DNA of 64,000 nt from Spirosoma fluviale (GTDB taxonomy: Bacteria > Bacteroidota > Bacteroidia > Cytophagales > Cyclobacteriaceae), in contig CAMDLI010000003.1 in the NCBI GenBank assembly GCA_945901615.1, positions 1 to 64,000 of the forward strand, written 5' to 3'. Every line of letters begins with the position of its first letter. Position 1 is the first letter of the stretch. This document shows, in pieces, positions 38,791-48,509 of this stretch. The notes beneath the pieces were generated by a model, which did not search any database, was not told the DNA's origin, and worked only from the letters and a program-made list of their open reading frames with translations. The position numbers and the translations under genes are program-made.

Positions 38791-41700
38791 CTATTCTTTC
38801 ACCGTCGTAGTCACCTTAGGCACTTCTTTTGTCCATTGACTTGGATCTAGTTTCCGAGGGGTAGGAAGCAACTCATCCAAGGTGTTGCCGTCGTATACCC
38901 TTCCATCTTTTACAACGTGGGTGATGGTGTTGGTATTCCGGATATTCTCCAATGGATTTTTATCTAGGATGACCAAGTCAGCCAATTTTCCTACTTCAAT
39001 ACTTCCCAGTTCCTTATCCAAACCAAGCGATTCTGCACCCAAGATGGTTGCTACCTTCAAGGCATCTAAGTTCTTCATATCCCCACTTGCGATGGACCAA
39101 AGCTCCCAGTGGTAGCCCAATCCTTGCAGCTGTCCATGGGAACCAACTCCAGCTAGACCGCCTTGCTTGACGATGGAATTGACACCTTGTGCATGCTTTT
39201 GGAAGACGTGGTCTTCTGGTGCAAACCATCCGCCAAGTCCGCCCACTCGTCTCCTTGCTTTCTCATTCAGCTCGTTGTAGGGCGTAAATCGGTTGAGCTT
39301 CGCGTCATGAAGTGGACTTTCGGTAGTGTAGTAGAAGTTTTCTGCCCAAGGGCCACCATAGGCTACCAACAAGGTAGGGGTGTAAGCCATCTTGCTTTTT
39401 GCGATCGTTTGCGTTACGTCGCTGTACAATGGAAACACAGGAATAGAGTGCTCATGACCTGGGTAGCCATCAAATAGCTGAGTCATGTTGAGCTTGTAGT
39501 CCAAGCCGCCCTCGGTGGTTGGCATCAGCTGCTGCTCTTTTGCAGCCATGATCACCCACTGTCGGTGCTGTCTGTTTCCTACCAAGTACATTTTGATGTA
39601 CTGCGTATTGTAGTACTTGCTGTACTGCTTGAGCACAGATTTAGTTTGCTCCAAAGACTTCAAGTTGTACATCCAGTAACCCACTCCAGGGCCTGTGGAA
39701 TATACTCTCGGACCAGGAACCGCGCCTGCTTCTACCATGTCTCCGTAGGTAAGTACGTCGGTAGTGGCTGTTTGAGGATCTCTGGTGGTGGTCACCCCAT
39801 AAGCTAAGTTGGCAGCATAGATCCAAACCGAGTTTTTATGCAAGCCCCAAGTAGGCCACATGTGCGCGTGGGTATCGATAAATCCCGGGGTAATGGTCTT
39901 GCCCGTAGCATCGACCACGGTAGCTCCAGCTGCATCCAAGGTTCCGGTTTTTCCAACGGCCTTGATGCGGTTATTTTCGATCAGGATGTCTCCTTGCTCG
40001 ATGACCTCATCGCCTTTCATGGTGACGATGCGCGCATTTTTAAGCAAAATGCTTCCTTTCGGCGTATCCTTTGCAAAGAACACTTTCACCTGCTGCTCGA
40101 GAGGGCTGTAGGTTTCTTTCTTCTTGAGGTCCGCTTTGTGGAGGCTGTCTGCCTTGAATTTTACCTTATCTGCTTTGAATAGGGAATCGATTCGCTTCTT
40201 GTCTGCTTTAGCCAAAGAGTCTGCCATTTTAACGGCAGCATCTCCTTTAGCTTTCAAGGTGCTTACGCTGTCGGCATCAAAGCGAATTTTTTCTTTCTTG
40301 GCTGCTTTCACAGAGTCTTCTATAAATTCTGCTCTATTTATATCATACACCCAGTGTCCATTTCCTAGAGACCAGTGAACTTTCTTGCCATTGGCTTCCC
40401 AGTAAGGCCATTCTCCACCGATTTCGGTGAGCTGGCGAGCAGGGAAGCTACTTGCGCTTGGCTCGGACACGTTGATGGTAGGCACCTTGCCTGCAGTAGG
40501 GATGGTAACTACATATACGTTGTTGTTGATTTGTGCCAAGGCCTGGTTTCCTACAGGTGCCATGTAAATGGTACTTGCGCTGGCAGGCATCATGTTGGGT
40601 TCACGGGAATTGGATCCTTCAGGAAGCATGCAGTAGTTGACTGCATCGGCATTCGAAAATGCCTTGCCCATCACGTAGCGCACATCTTCAGGAGCATGAC
40701 CGTGTCCTGCATGTTCAGGATCTGCAGCAGAGCCAAAAGGAGTAATTCCGGTGATTCGAGCAAGGATCTTCTCATCCGTTCCATCCCACTTCACGCTTAA
40801 AAGTGCTCCTCCCCCTCCATTGAGGAAGATTCGACTGGTGTCCTGGGTAAAGTGCGCATTGCCGTAGTTGCCTGCATCCATAATTTTACGGAAATTTCCT
40901 CCAGCTGCTGGTATCCAAACCAACTCTCCTTCAGCACCATCTACAGATGGTCCTTCTGCTTCAATTAAGGCTCTTTTTGGGCCTTTAAATACAAGAATTC
41001 TATTTTTTGGTCCCCAGACTGGGCCTGAATAGTAAGCATATTCGTTTGAGACCTTGGTTACGACACCCTTATCTCCGAGGCTAGCTTTGTAGAGGCTGCC
41101 TCCATTTTTTTCTTCCCAGGTTACAAAAGCCAATTGGGTGCCCTCTGGATTCCAGGTAGGCATGGCTTCCGTAAACTCATTTTTGGTTACTCTTTTAGGA
41201 GCACCATTGGGGTAATCCATCACATAAAGTCGGTTGAGCACGGTAAAGGCCAATTTCTTTCCATCTGGAGAAGGAACCGCATCACGAATCTGGGTGGCAA
41301 GCTTGTGCGTGCTGTCTTTGATGGCATAGTTGAAATAGAGACGAGGGCCCATGGCTACATTGACATCAGCCTGGAAAGGGATCTCTGTAGCGGCAGTACC
41401 GTCTACGGGCATCTTCCAGATTTTTCCTCCATAGGAGGCCACCACAAACTTGCTGTCTGGGGTAAAAGCCATTGCAGGAAGTACGCCTTGTGGGGCAATG
41501 GACTCCTGCTCGTCACGCTGTACGGGATAGGCCAACCATTTTTCATCGCCAGTCTTGAGGTTGCGGATGACCAAACCGGTCTTATCTTCCCATCTGGTGC
41601 CATAGACCATCCAGTTTCCATCCTTGCTTAAGGTTGGGGTGAAGGCGGAACCGTAGCGAGAGGTGATGCTGGTGATTTTTCCCTTGTCAAAATCGTAGTA

Positions 41701-42414
41701 GCCTACCTGGTACTGAGGAAGTAGGGCATTGTAATTCCAAGAACCCGTTCTCCAAGAGAAGTATACCTTTTTGCCATCTGGGCTTACAAAAGGATCGATG
41801 GTTTTCATTGTTGCTGGGGCATCGTTGAGCTGTATGCCTCCTCCTCCATCTACATGGTACATCCACAGTTTGGGCACTCTTCGACCCTTGGAAACGACGA
41901 TGTAGTCACCGTCTGGAGTCCAATGTGCTCCTGGCACATCCCCGTTTTTGTCCTTGGTTACCTGTACGGTATCTTTTTTGACTAGGTCGATGTACCAAAG
42001 GTTGTCGTTGCCTGCACGGTCAGAAGTAAATAAAAGTTTATTGCCATCTGGGGAATACCGTGGGTGAGTTTCGTAGGCCATGCCTGTGGTGAATGGCGTT
42101 GCTTTGCCCCCTTCTACTGGCATGGTATAAATGTCTCCCATAAGGTCAAAGGCGATGGTTTTGCCATCTGGACTGATGTCCAAGCTCATCCAAGTACCTT
42201 CGGCAGTGGTGAAACTTACTTCCCGCTCAGGCTTGAGGGGAAGGTCTTTGAATTTTGGGTAACTCTTGAGCGAGTCTTTTTTGGTGCTATCCGACTGAAC
42301 GGACTCGGTACCTAAGTTGGGAAAAAGATATTCCGTTGTTTTAGGCATCCAAGCAGCCATGCTTACCGTTGCCCCCAAGGCAAGAAGTAAGGAGGGATGG
42401 AATATTTTTTTCAT
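38791..42414 (-). CDS. TolB-like PD40 beta-propeller / amidohydrolase fusion
   Basis: N-terminal PD40 repeats (SPDGKTIAFDLMGDIYTMPVEGG, YSPDGNKLLFTSDRAGNDNLWYID) and C-terminal amidohydrolase (TPGFIDTHAHMWPTWG, GKLADLVILDKNPLENI). Confidence 0.93.
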   Translation of the reverse strand: MKKIFHPSLLLALGATVSMAAWMPKTTEYLFPNLGTESVQSDSTKKDSLKSYPKFKDLPLKPEREVSFTTAEGTWMSLDISPDGKTIAFDLMGDIYTMPVEGGKATPFTTGMAYETHPRYSPDGNKLLFTSDRAGNDNLWYIDLVKKDTVQVTKDKNGDVPGAHWTPDGDYIVVSKGRRVPKLWMYHVDGGGGIQLNDAPATMKTIDPFVSPDGKKVYFSWRTGSWNYNALLPQYQVGYYDFDKGKITSITSRYGSAFTPTLSKDGNWMVYGTRWEDKTGLVIRNLKTGDEKWLAYPVQRDEQESIAPQGVLPAMAFTPDSKFVVASYGGKIWKMPVDGTAATEIPFQADVNVAMGPRLYFNYAIKDSTHKLATQIRDAVPSPDGKKLAFTVLNRLYVMDYPNGAPKRVTKNEFTEAMPTWNPEGTQLAFVTWEEKNGGSLYKASLGDKGVVTKVSNEYAYYSGPVWGPKNRILVFKGPKRALIEAEGPSVDGAEGELVWIPAAGGNFRKIMDAGNYGNAHFTQDTSRIFLNGGGGALLSVKWDGTDEKILARITGITPFGSAADPEHAGHGHAPEDVRYVMGKAFSNADAVNYCMLPEGSNSREPNMMPASASTIYMAPVGNQALAQINNNVYVVTIPTAGKVPTINVSEPSASSFPARQLTEIGGEWPYWEANGKKVHWSLGNGHWVYDINRAEFIEDSVKAAKKEKIRFDADSVSTLKAKGDAAVKMADSLAKADKKRIDSLFKADKVKFKADSLHKADLKKKETYSPLEQQVKVFFAKDTPKGSILLKNARIVTMKGDEVIEQGDILIENNRIKAVGKTGTLDAAGATVVDATGKTITPGFIDTHAHMWPTWGLHKNSVWIYAANLAYGVTTTRDPQTATTDVLTYGDMVEAGAVPGPRVYSTGPGVGYWMYNLKSLEQTKSVLKQYSKYYNTQYIKMYLVGNRQHRQWVIMAAKEQQLMPTTEGGLDYKLNMTQLFDGYPGHEHSIPVFPLYSDVTQTIAKSKMAYTPTLLVAYGGPWAENFYYTTESPLHDAKLNRFTPYNELNEKARRRVGGLGGWFAPEDHVFQKHAQGVNSIVKQGGLAGVGSHGQLQGLGYHWELWSIASGDMKNLDALKVATILGAESLGLDKELGSIEVGKLADLVILDKNPLENIRNTNTITHVVKDGRVYDGNTLDELLPTPRKLDPSQWTKEVPKVTTTVKE

Positions 42415-42775
42415 ATGTTTTAGATTCAAGTAGGTAATCTAAGGGTAAGAATTGAATTTTTTAAATCTGATGATCTGCAATTTTACCTTTGAAGTGAAAT
42501 GAACGAGGCAAATGAGCATAATTTTCCAAAGAGGGGTGCCTTGATTTCAAGCCTTGGGCTTTTGGACCTTAGCACTTGTCTTTGGAAGGACAAAAGTGCC
42601 TTTCAAAAATTTAGCGGTTCAAAAAACCTAAAGAGCCATTTTTTTGTCAACACTCCGACTATCTTCTGTTCAAAAAACGTATCTTAACTGAACAAACAGC
42701 GACTAATTTTTAGATGATTCTTACTAAATTTTTAAAATCGAAGGATTGGATATTGGAATCAAAACACCACGTGGC

Positions 42776-43597
42776 ATGAACAATTTAAAATTATTTGAAG
42801 GCAAACAAATTCGTTCCTACTGGAATGAAAAAGAGGAACAATGGTATTTTTCGGTTGTTGATATTATTGAAGCCCTTACAGATTCAGTAAATGCAACCGA
42901 CTATTTGAAAAAGCTAAGAAAGCGAGATTCGGAGCTGGGGAGCTACGTAGGGACAAATTGTCCCCAGGTAGAAATGCTTACCAATGGAAAAAGAAGAAAA
43001 ACCTTAGCCGGTACAGTGAAAGATGTATTCCGAATCATCCAGTCTATCCCTTCTCCTAAAGCCGAACCCTTTAAACAATGGCTTGCTAAAGTAGGCTACG
43101 AACGAATACAAGAAATTAACGACCCCGGCCAGAGCCTAGATCGAGCCAGAGAAAATTGGCAAAAACTGGGCAGAAGCGATAAGTGGATTCAGCAGCGAAT
43201 GACAGGTCAAGAAACCCGAAACAAGCTGACTGATTATTGGCAGGAGAATGGCGTAAAAAAGGGAGAAGAGTTCGCAGCATTAACCAATATCATTCACCAG
43301 GAATGGACGGGTCTAACCGTCAAGAAACATAAAGAGTTGAAAGGCTTAAAATCTCAAAATCTAAGAGATCACATGAATGAAGCGGAACTGATATTCACAG
43401 CCTTGGCCGAACTTTCTACTAGACAAATAGCCGAAAAAACCAATGCAGTAGGGCTTAATGAAAATGCAGTAGCCAGTAAAGTAGGAGGCTCTATAGCCAA
43501 AAATGCCAGAAAAGAGTTGGAAGACAAAACGGGTAAAAGCGTTGTTACGGGTGAGAATTTTTTGCCGCCGGCAAAGGATAAAAATAAATTGAAGTAA
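42776..43597 (+). CDS. BRO-N domain protein with DinD-like C-terminus
   Basis: YWNEKEEQWYFSVVDIIEALTDS…VFRIIQSIPSPKAEPFKQWLAKVGYERIQEI (BRO-N); C-term LKGLKSQNLRDHMNEAELIFTALAELSTRQIAEK resembles DinD; start probably MNNLKLF. Confidence 0.82.
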   Translation: MNNLKLFEGKQIRSYWNEKEEQWYFSVVDIIEALTDSVNATDYLKKLRKRDSELGSYVGTNCPQVEMLTNGKRRKTLAGTVKDVFRIIQSIPSPKAEPFKQWLAKVGYERIQEINDPGQSLDRARENWQKLGRSDKWIQQRMTGQETRNKLTDYWQENGVKKGEEFAALTNIIHQEWTGLTVKKHKELKGLKSQNLRDHMNEAELIFTALAELSTRQIAEKTNAVGLNENAVASKVGGSIAKNARKELEDKTGKSVVTGENFLPPAKDKNKLK

Positions 43598-43689
43598 AAT
43601 AATAGTCTTATCCGCAATCTTATCAATGGTTTAAGATCTGTTGGAATTACTGCGGATAATCTTTTTTTCTAGGCCTTTTTACCAAAGAA

Positions 43690-43719
43690 AATCCCCTGAA
43701 AAAATCTTTCCAGGGGATT
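43690..43719. terminator. probable terminator hairpin between convergent genes
   Basis: AATCCCCTG-AAAAAATCTTTC-CAGGGGATT. Confidence 0.55.
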
Positions 43720-43745
43720 AAGTAGTGCTGTTTGGGGGAATGTGC

Positions 43746-46280
43746 TTACTGCCCTACCAAGAAAATGGCGTTGCTTAGGACAAGCTTTCCACTTTCCCAG
43801 AAGCCTCTGAAGATGGGGTTATCTACAAAATAGACCACTTGTCCTCTTCCCTGAGACTCCGCGCCAATCACGAGGGATTGACCCATTTGGGATTTGATTT
43901 TGTAACCAATATACCCTGTTCTGTAGGCATCATTGGAAGCAATAATCCCGGCATTAGCGCCTCCGTTCAGGAAGGCAAATCGGCTGGAGTTATTCTTGAG
44001 GGTGTAGTATTTTCCTCCGGTGCCGTAGCCTAGCGGATGCGTTTCGTCCATTTTGATTTCATAGATGGCTCCGGCAGTGCCTCCTGCAATTTCCAAGCGC
44101 TCGCCCTCGGTGTAAGGTTCCAATCGCTCTTTCTTCGCAAGTTCTTGGCTGGCTTTCTCGGCAGCTTTTTTCTCATCTTCCGTGTCAAAGGTCTTCAACT
44201 TGAAACCTTCCTTGTTGGCAAAAAGGTTGACTGAGCCATCGATGGCAATCACCTTTCCTCCAGCCTTCACCCAGTCGTTCAACTTGGTTTGGGCGGATGC
44301 AGACAAGGCAGAACCAAACACGGATGGAAGAATGATCACATCGTATCTGCTCAAATCAGCATTGCCCATTGATGTAGCATCTAGGCTAGAGAGCGGATAC
44401 TTCAAGTCTTTTTCGAAGAAGTGCCATACCTCTCCAAAATTCAGGGAGGAGGTGCCTGTTCCGCCTACAAGGGCCACCTTAGGGGCTTGGATGACGCGTA
44501 CAGTTGGGGAACCAAAGTCCTTGCCCTGCTCCACGTAGCCTGTTTGGGTAGTGCTCAAGGTAATGCCCAAGGCTGCGGCAGTTTCTTGCACCGTCTGATC
44601 AAAATTAGCCACCCATTCGTTGCCTCCTTTGGTGATCATCATCGTTCCGGCTGGATAGGATTTTCCTTCTACTATGAAGGGGTATTCGGCGTAGCGCACG
44701 CGGATTTTTTTGTTGAGGAGGGCTGCAAGGAAGGCAGCGTCTCGAGTACCCTGCCAAGGGGCCAAGTAGGCTACTGGAGTTCCAGTGACTTTTGCTGGAG
44801 CAGCCGCAGGCTTCTCGTAGGTTTCACTTGGATCCAATCGGGTATCCAGTGCAAAGGCCTTTAGCCCATAAGCATAAGGCATGGCCCAACTCGTAATGTC
44901 GTAAGTAATCGAATCGTGTAGCGCAGGGTTAGGCTCAAAGAGCACTTGGGCCAGTACAGATTTCGGCTGGTAGGCGGAAATGACGATGTCCTTGTCGCTG
45001 GTTGCGAAAAGAACGCCTGTCTTTCCACTTTGGTACTCGTAGCCTTTCAAGCCTGTTTTGGCAGTGCCTTTTCCGTACTGGATTCCGTTTTTGTCCAATA
45101 GTTCGAGCAATTTGGCTATCTGGGCAGGGTTACTTTCGCCCTTAATCACAAAGCTTTTGTAGGTGCCTTTGGGAGCGGTAGCGTTGGTTTTGAAGTAGCG
45201 CTCAAACTCGCTTACAAGGCGAGCCGAATGCTGGCTGGTCATTTCCACTGCAGAAAGTGCAGCCGTGTAGTGACCGGCAATTCGGCTACTCAAGGTGACG
45301 GTGTCGCCGATGGCATTGTAGCCACCGATGCCGGCACGTCCGCCTCCACCTTGCTCGATGGTCATGCCAATGGCGCCATTGTACATCGGATAGGTATCGC
45401 CATAAGAAGGATAGAGCAGGTCAAAGCGTTCTTTGGTAAAGTAGAAGCGACCCATTTGGTCGAAGTACTTCGCAGTATTTTTTCCAAAAATGTCTTGAAA
45501 CTCATGTTGAAAAGGAGTCAACTGCTCGTGCAGGGGTTCTGCGGCAGGAGCCATGTAAAATGGATTGTCGATGCCCTGCTCGTGGAAGTCCAAGTGAAGC
45601 TGTGGCATCCACTGCTGGTACACCTTGAGACGTTGCTGAGATTCCACTTGTACCTGCCATGCCCAGTCTCGGTTCAGGTCAAAGAGGTAGTGGTTGGCAC
45701 GCCCTCCTGGCCAAGGTTCGTTGTGTTCCATGGACTGGATATCGGGCTGCAATTGGGTGTGCATCTTCTGGTTGTACCAGTTGGAATAGCGATCTCTTCC
45801 GTCTGGGTTGATCGCAGGATCGAGGATGACTACTTGATTTTTCAACCAGGCTTGCACCTTGGCATTGTTGGGGTCAGCCAGGGTGTGGAAGGTAGAAATG
45901 GCCGCTTCCATCCCTACAGATTCGTTGCCATGCACGTTGAAAGACATCCAGTTGATCGGAACCTGGGTGCTTGGAGTTCCGGAAAGAATGCCTGTTCGTT
46001 TCAGGTTGTCCGTACGGATTTGCTCAAGTCGAGCCATATTCTCTGGACTCGCTAGGATGGCGAGAATGAGGGGTCTTTTCTCGTTGGTTTCCCCATACTG
46101 GATAAGTTTGATGTTTGGATTTTGAGCAGCCACGTACTCAAAATAGTCCACCATGCGGTGGTGAGGGGTGAAGCGGTCGCCCGGTTTGTAGCCGAGAAAC
46201 TGCTCTGGAGTCTTGAGTTGGGCCAGTACGCTTCCCACAGAAAGCACGGCCACTAGGAGCGAAAAGAATAATTTTTTCAT
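43746..46280 (-). CDS. M14 family zinc carboxypeptidase
   Basis: NVHGNESVGMEAAI (HxxE), LDPAINPDGRDRYSNWYN, LHLDFHEQG. Confidence 0.92.
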   Translation of the reverse strand: MKKLFFSLLVAVLSVGSVLAQLKTPEQFLGYKPGDRFTPHHRMVDYFEYVAAQNPNIKLIQYGETNEKRPLILAILASPENMARLEQIRTDNLKRTGILSGTPSTQVPINWMSFNVHGNESVGMEAAISTFHTLADPNNAKVQAWLKNQVVILDPAINPDGRDRYSNWYNQKMHTQLQPDIQSMEHNEPWPGGRANHYLFDLNRDWAWQVQVESQQRLKVYQQWMPQLHLDFHEQGIDNPFYMAPAAEPLHEQLTPFQHEFQDIFGKNTAKYFDQMGRFYFTKERFDLLYPSYGDTYPMYNGAIGMTIEQGGGGRAGIGGYNAIGDTVTLSSRIAGHYTAALSAVEMTSQHSARLVSEFERYFKTNATAPKGTYKSFVIKGESNPAQIAKLLELLDKNGIQYGKGTAKTGLKGYEYQSGKTGVLFATSDKDIVISAYQPKSVLAQVLFEPNPALHDSITYDITSWAMPYAYGLKAFALDTRLDPSETYEKPAAAPAKVTGTPVAYLAPWQGTRDAAFLAALLNKKIRVRYAEYPFIVEGKSYPAGTMMITKGGNEWVANFDQTVQETAAALGITLSTTQTGYVEQGKDFGSPTVRVIQAPKVALVGGTGTSSLNFGEVWHFFEKDLKYPLSSLDATSMGNADLSRYDVIILPSVFGSALSASAQTKLNDWVKAGGKVIAIDGSVNLFANKEGFKLKTFDTEDEKKAAEKASQELAKKERLEPYTEGERLEIAGGTAGAIYEIKMDETHPLGYGTGGKYYTLKNNSSRFAFLNGGANAGIIASNDAYRTGYIGYKIKSQMGQSLVIGAESQGRGQVVYFVDNPIFRGFWESGKLVLSNAIFLVGQ

Positions 46281-46395
46281 TTGGAAAATGGGTTTCGTCG
46301 AGAAAGTTAACCGCTTTTGTCCATTGTAGTGTCACGCGATGCTGGAAAAGTGACGAGTGGAAAGGAGCGGTTTTTAATTCCTAGTAAAGGAAAGC

Positions 46396-46430
46396 CACAA
46401 AAAAAGGCAGACCTTTTTGGGCCTGCCTTG
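46396..46430 (-). terminator. Rho-independent terminator (minus strand)
   Basis: Minus strand reads AAGGCAGGCCCAAAAAGGTCTGCCTTTTTTTG. Confidence 0.7.
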
Positions 46431-46450
46431 TGAGTAAATTAAGAAAATAC

Positions 46451-46873
46451 TTAGGCGACTGCAGTGGCAGTAACCTCAATATTGCCTCGGGTAGCCTTAG
46501 AGTATGGGCACACCTGATGCGCCGCATCTACCAGCTTCTGAGCTTCTTCTAGGGAAGCAGCCTGAGGGATTTTCACCTCAATGTCTACGCCCAATCCGAA
46601 GCTTCCCGGACCGTAATGGCCGAGGTGTGCTTTCACTTTGATTTCGGAATCTTTCAAGCTAGTGGTACCGGCTACTGCTGCCAAGGCGCCGCCAAAGCAA
46701 GCCGCGTAGCCTGCAGCAAAGAGTTGCTCGGGGTTGGTTTTTCCACCCTCTCCTCCGATTTCTTTTGGCATGGCGACATCAAAGTCAAGCATACCGTCTT
46801 CGGTGCGCACGTGTCCTTTTCTGCCTCCGGTGTTTACCGCTACTGCGGTGTAGTCTACAATTAGTTTTTCCAT
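46451..46873 (-). CDS. organic hydroperoxide resistance protein (Ohr/OsmC family)
   Basis: NPEQLFAAGYAACFGGAL and VCPYSKATRGNIEV redox-Cys motifs; start MEKLIVDYTA. Confidence 0.93.
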   Translation of the reverse strand: MEKLIVDYTAVAVNTGGRKGHVRTEDGMLDFDVAMPKEIGGEGGKTNPEQLFAAGYAACFGGALAAVAGTTSLKDSEIKVKAHLGHYGPGSFGLGVDIEVKIPQAASLEEAQKLVDAAHQVCPYSKATRGNIEVTATAVA

Positions 46874-47008
46874 GGTTTCGTATGTTTTACAGTTTGATTT
46901 TTTTGAGTTGCTGTTGGGGCTGGGCCCCAAAAATAGGAACTACTCTTCAAACTTAAGAATGGACTTCAAGGTTTTTGGAGGAAGAAAATTTCTTCACAGC
47001 CGAGTGAT

Positions 47009-48316
47009 TTAGGTCAGTTTATAGCCTCTTTCATAGGCATAATGAAGCTTGGCATTCACTGCAGCATCTGTAGACAATTGGGTCTGTGGATTCCAAGTGA
47101 TGGTACGGCCCAGCTCGTGGGCAATGTTGCCAAGGGTACAGGCCGTGCAGGTGCTGTGACCGATTTCCACGGGTACGATGGGGTCCTTGCGCTTGCGGAT
47201 GCTGTCGATAAAGTCGATGTGGTGGGCGTTAAAGCTAAAATTCTCAGGCTCTTTGCCTAGTGCTAGCTCGGGAATTGAGCTGTCGTAATTGCCTCGGGAA
47301 ACCTTAATCCAGCCTTTTTCTCCGATAAACTTCACGCCTTGGCGGCCTTCGTCAAACTTGGTGATTTGCATCTGCACCCCATCCGCGTAGCCGTAGGTAA
47401 GCGGTGTTGTTGCGGATCCAGGGATGATGGTAGTTGGACCATTTCTATCCTTGCTTAGGCCCCACTGGGCGATGTCGATCATGTGTGCTCCCCAGTCGGT
47501 CATCAAGCCTCCACCAGTTTCCTTGTACCAGCGCCAAGCTCCCCAGGCAGTTTCGTTTTTATCAGGATTCAGGCTAATGCCTGGATTGAGCAGGTCATTG
47601 AATGCTAGGCTCGGAATAGGTCCAAGCCATTTTTCCCAGTTGAGGCCTGCAGGAATGGGCTGGGCAGCCAAGTCGTAGGGCTTGGGATGTGGATTGTCTC
47701 CTACGTGAACGAGCACCTGGGAGATTTTTCCAAGTTGACCGCGCTGCACGTGCATCGCTGCAGTTTGGAAGTTCACTGCGGCGCGCTGCATAGAGCCCAC
47801 GGCCAAGACTACGCCATTCTCACGTACAGCCTGCACGAGGAGTTGACCCTCTTTGATGGTGAAGGTGAGTGGTTTTTCGAGGTAAATATCCTTTTTGGCC
47901 TTGCAAGCATCAATCGCCATGAGCGCATGCCAATGGTCAGGAGAAGCAATCACCACCGCATCCACGTTGGGATCTTGAAGTAGCTCTCGGTAGTCCTCGT
48001 AAAGTTTGGGTGCAGTGACGGTCTTGCCTGCGTCAGTTAGACCTTTTTGAACGCGAAGTGCAAATCGCTCTCGCTTGATGGCATATACATCCGCTCCTGC
48101 GACTACTTCCACACCAGGGATGCGCATAAAATTGTTTAATAAGCCCATGGCTTGTCGTCCTACGCCAATAAACCCAAGGCGAACGCGCTCGTGAGCAGCT
48201 TGGAAAAGAGGTGTTGGAGCAGCCGAGGCAAAAGAAAGACCAGGGAGCATACTTATTCCTGCGGAGGTCAAGAGGCTGGCGCCCAGGAATTTTCTACGTG
48301 AAAAAGAAGCAGACAT
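47009..48316 (-). CDS. Gfo/Idh/MocA family oxidoreductase with Tat-like signal
   Basis: SRRKFLGASLLTSAGISML; VRLGFIGVGRQAMG; DAVVIASPDHWHALMAIDACKAKKDIYLEKPLT. Confidence 0.92.
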   Translation of the reverse strand: MSASFSRRKFLGASLLTSAGISMLPGLSFASAAPTPLFQAAHERVRLGFIGVGRQAMGLLNNFMRIPGVEVVAGADVYAIKRERFALRVQKGLTDAGKTVTAPKLYEDYRELLQDPNVDAVVIASPDHWHALMAIDACKAKKDIYLEKPLTFTIKEGQLLVQAVRENGVVLAVGSMQRAAVNFQTAAMHVQRGQLGKISQVLVHVGDNPHPKPYDLAAQPIPAGLNWEKWLGPIPSLAFNDLLNPGISLNPDKNETAWGAWRWYKETGGGLMTDWGAHMIDIAQWGLSKDRNGPTTIIPGSATTPLTYGYADGVQMQITKFDEGRQGVKFIGEKGWIKVSRGNYDSSIPELALGKEPENFSFNAHHIDFIDSIRKRKDPIVPVEIGHSTCTACTLGNIAHELGRTITWNPQTQLSTDAAVNAKLHYAYERGYKLT

Positions 48317-48509
48317 AGGGAATTTTAGGTTAAGGTGTCATCGGATAAAAACTACTTTAAGGTAGCAGAAAATCTTTTTCTTTTCCCAATTTCTGCGGGG
48401 ATTGTGATAAAAGGAGTCATTCCCCTCTTGAATGGCCATGGTTTTTTCCGCATCAAATGCTCGATTTTTCCCTTGTTTTTGCGAGCTTTCATAGATAAAA
48501 TCAATCGAA

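Noticed and set aside
45228-46055. 275-aa plus-strand ORF opposite the M14 peptidase
   Set aside because: Shadow ORF antisense to a clear peptidase gene; composition does not look like a real protein family.
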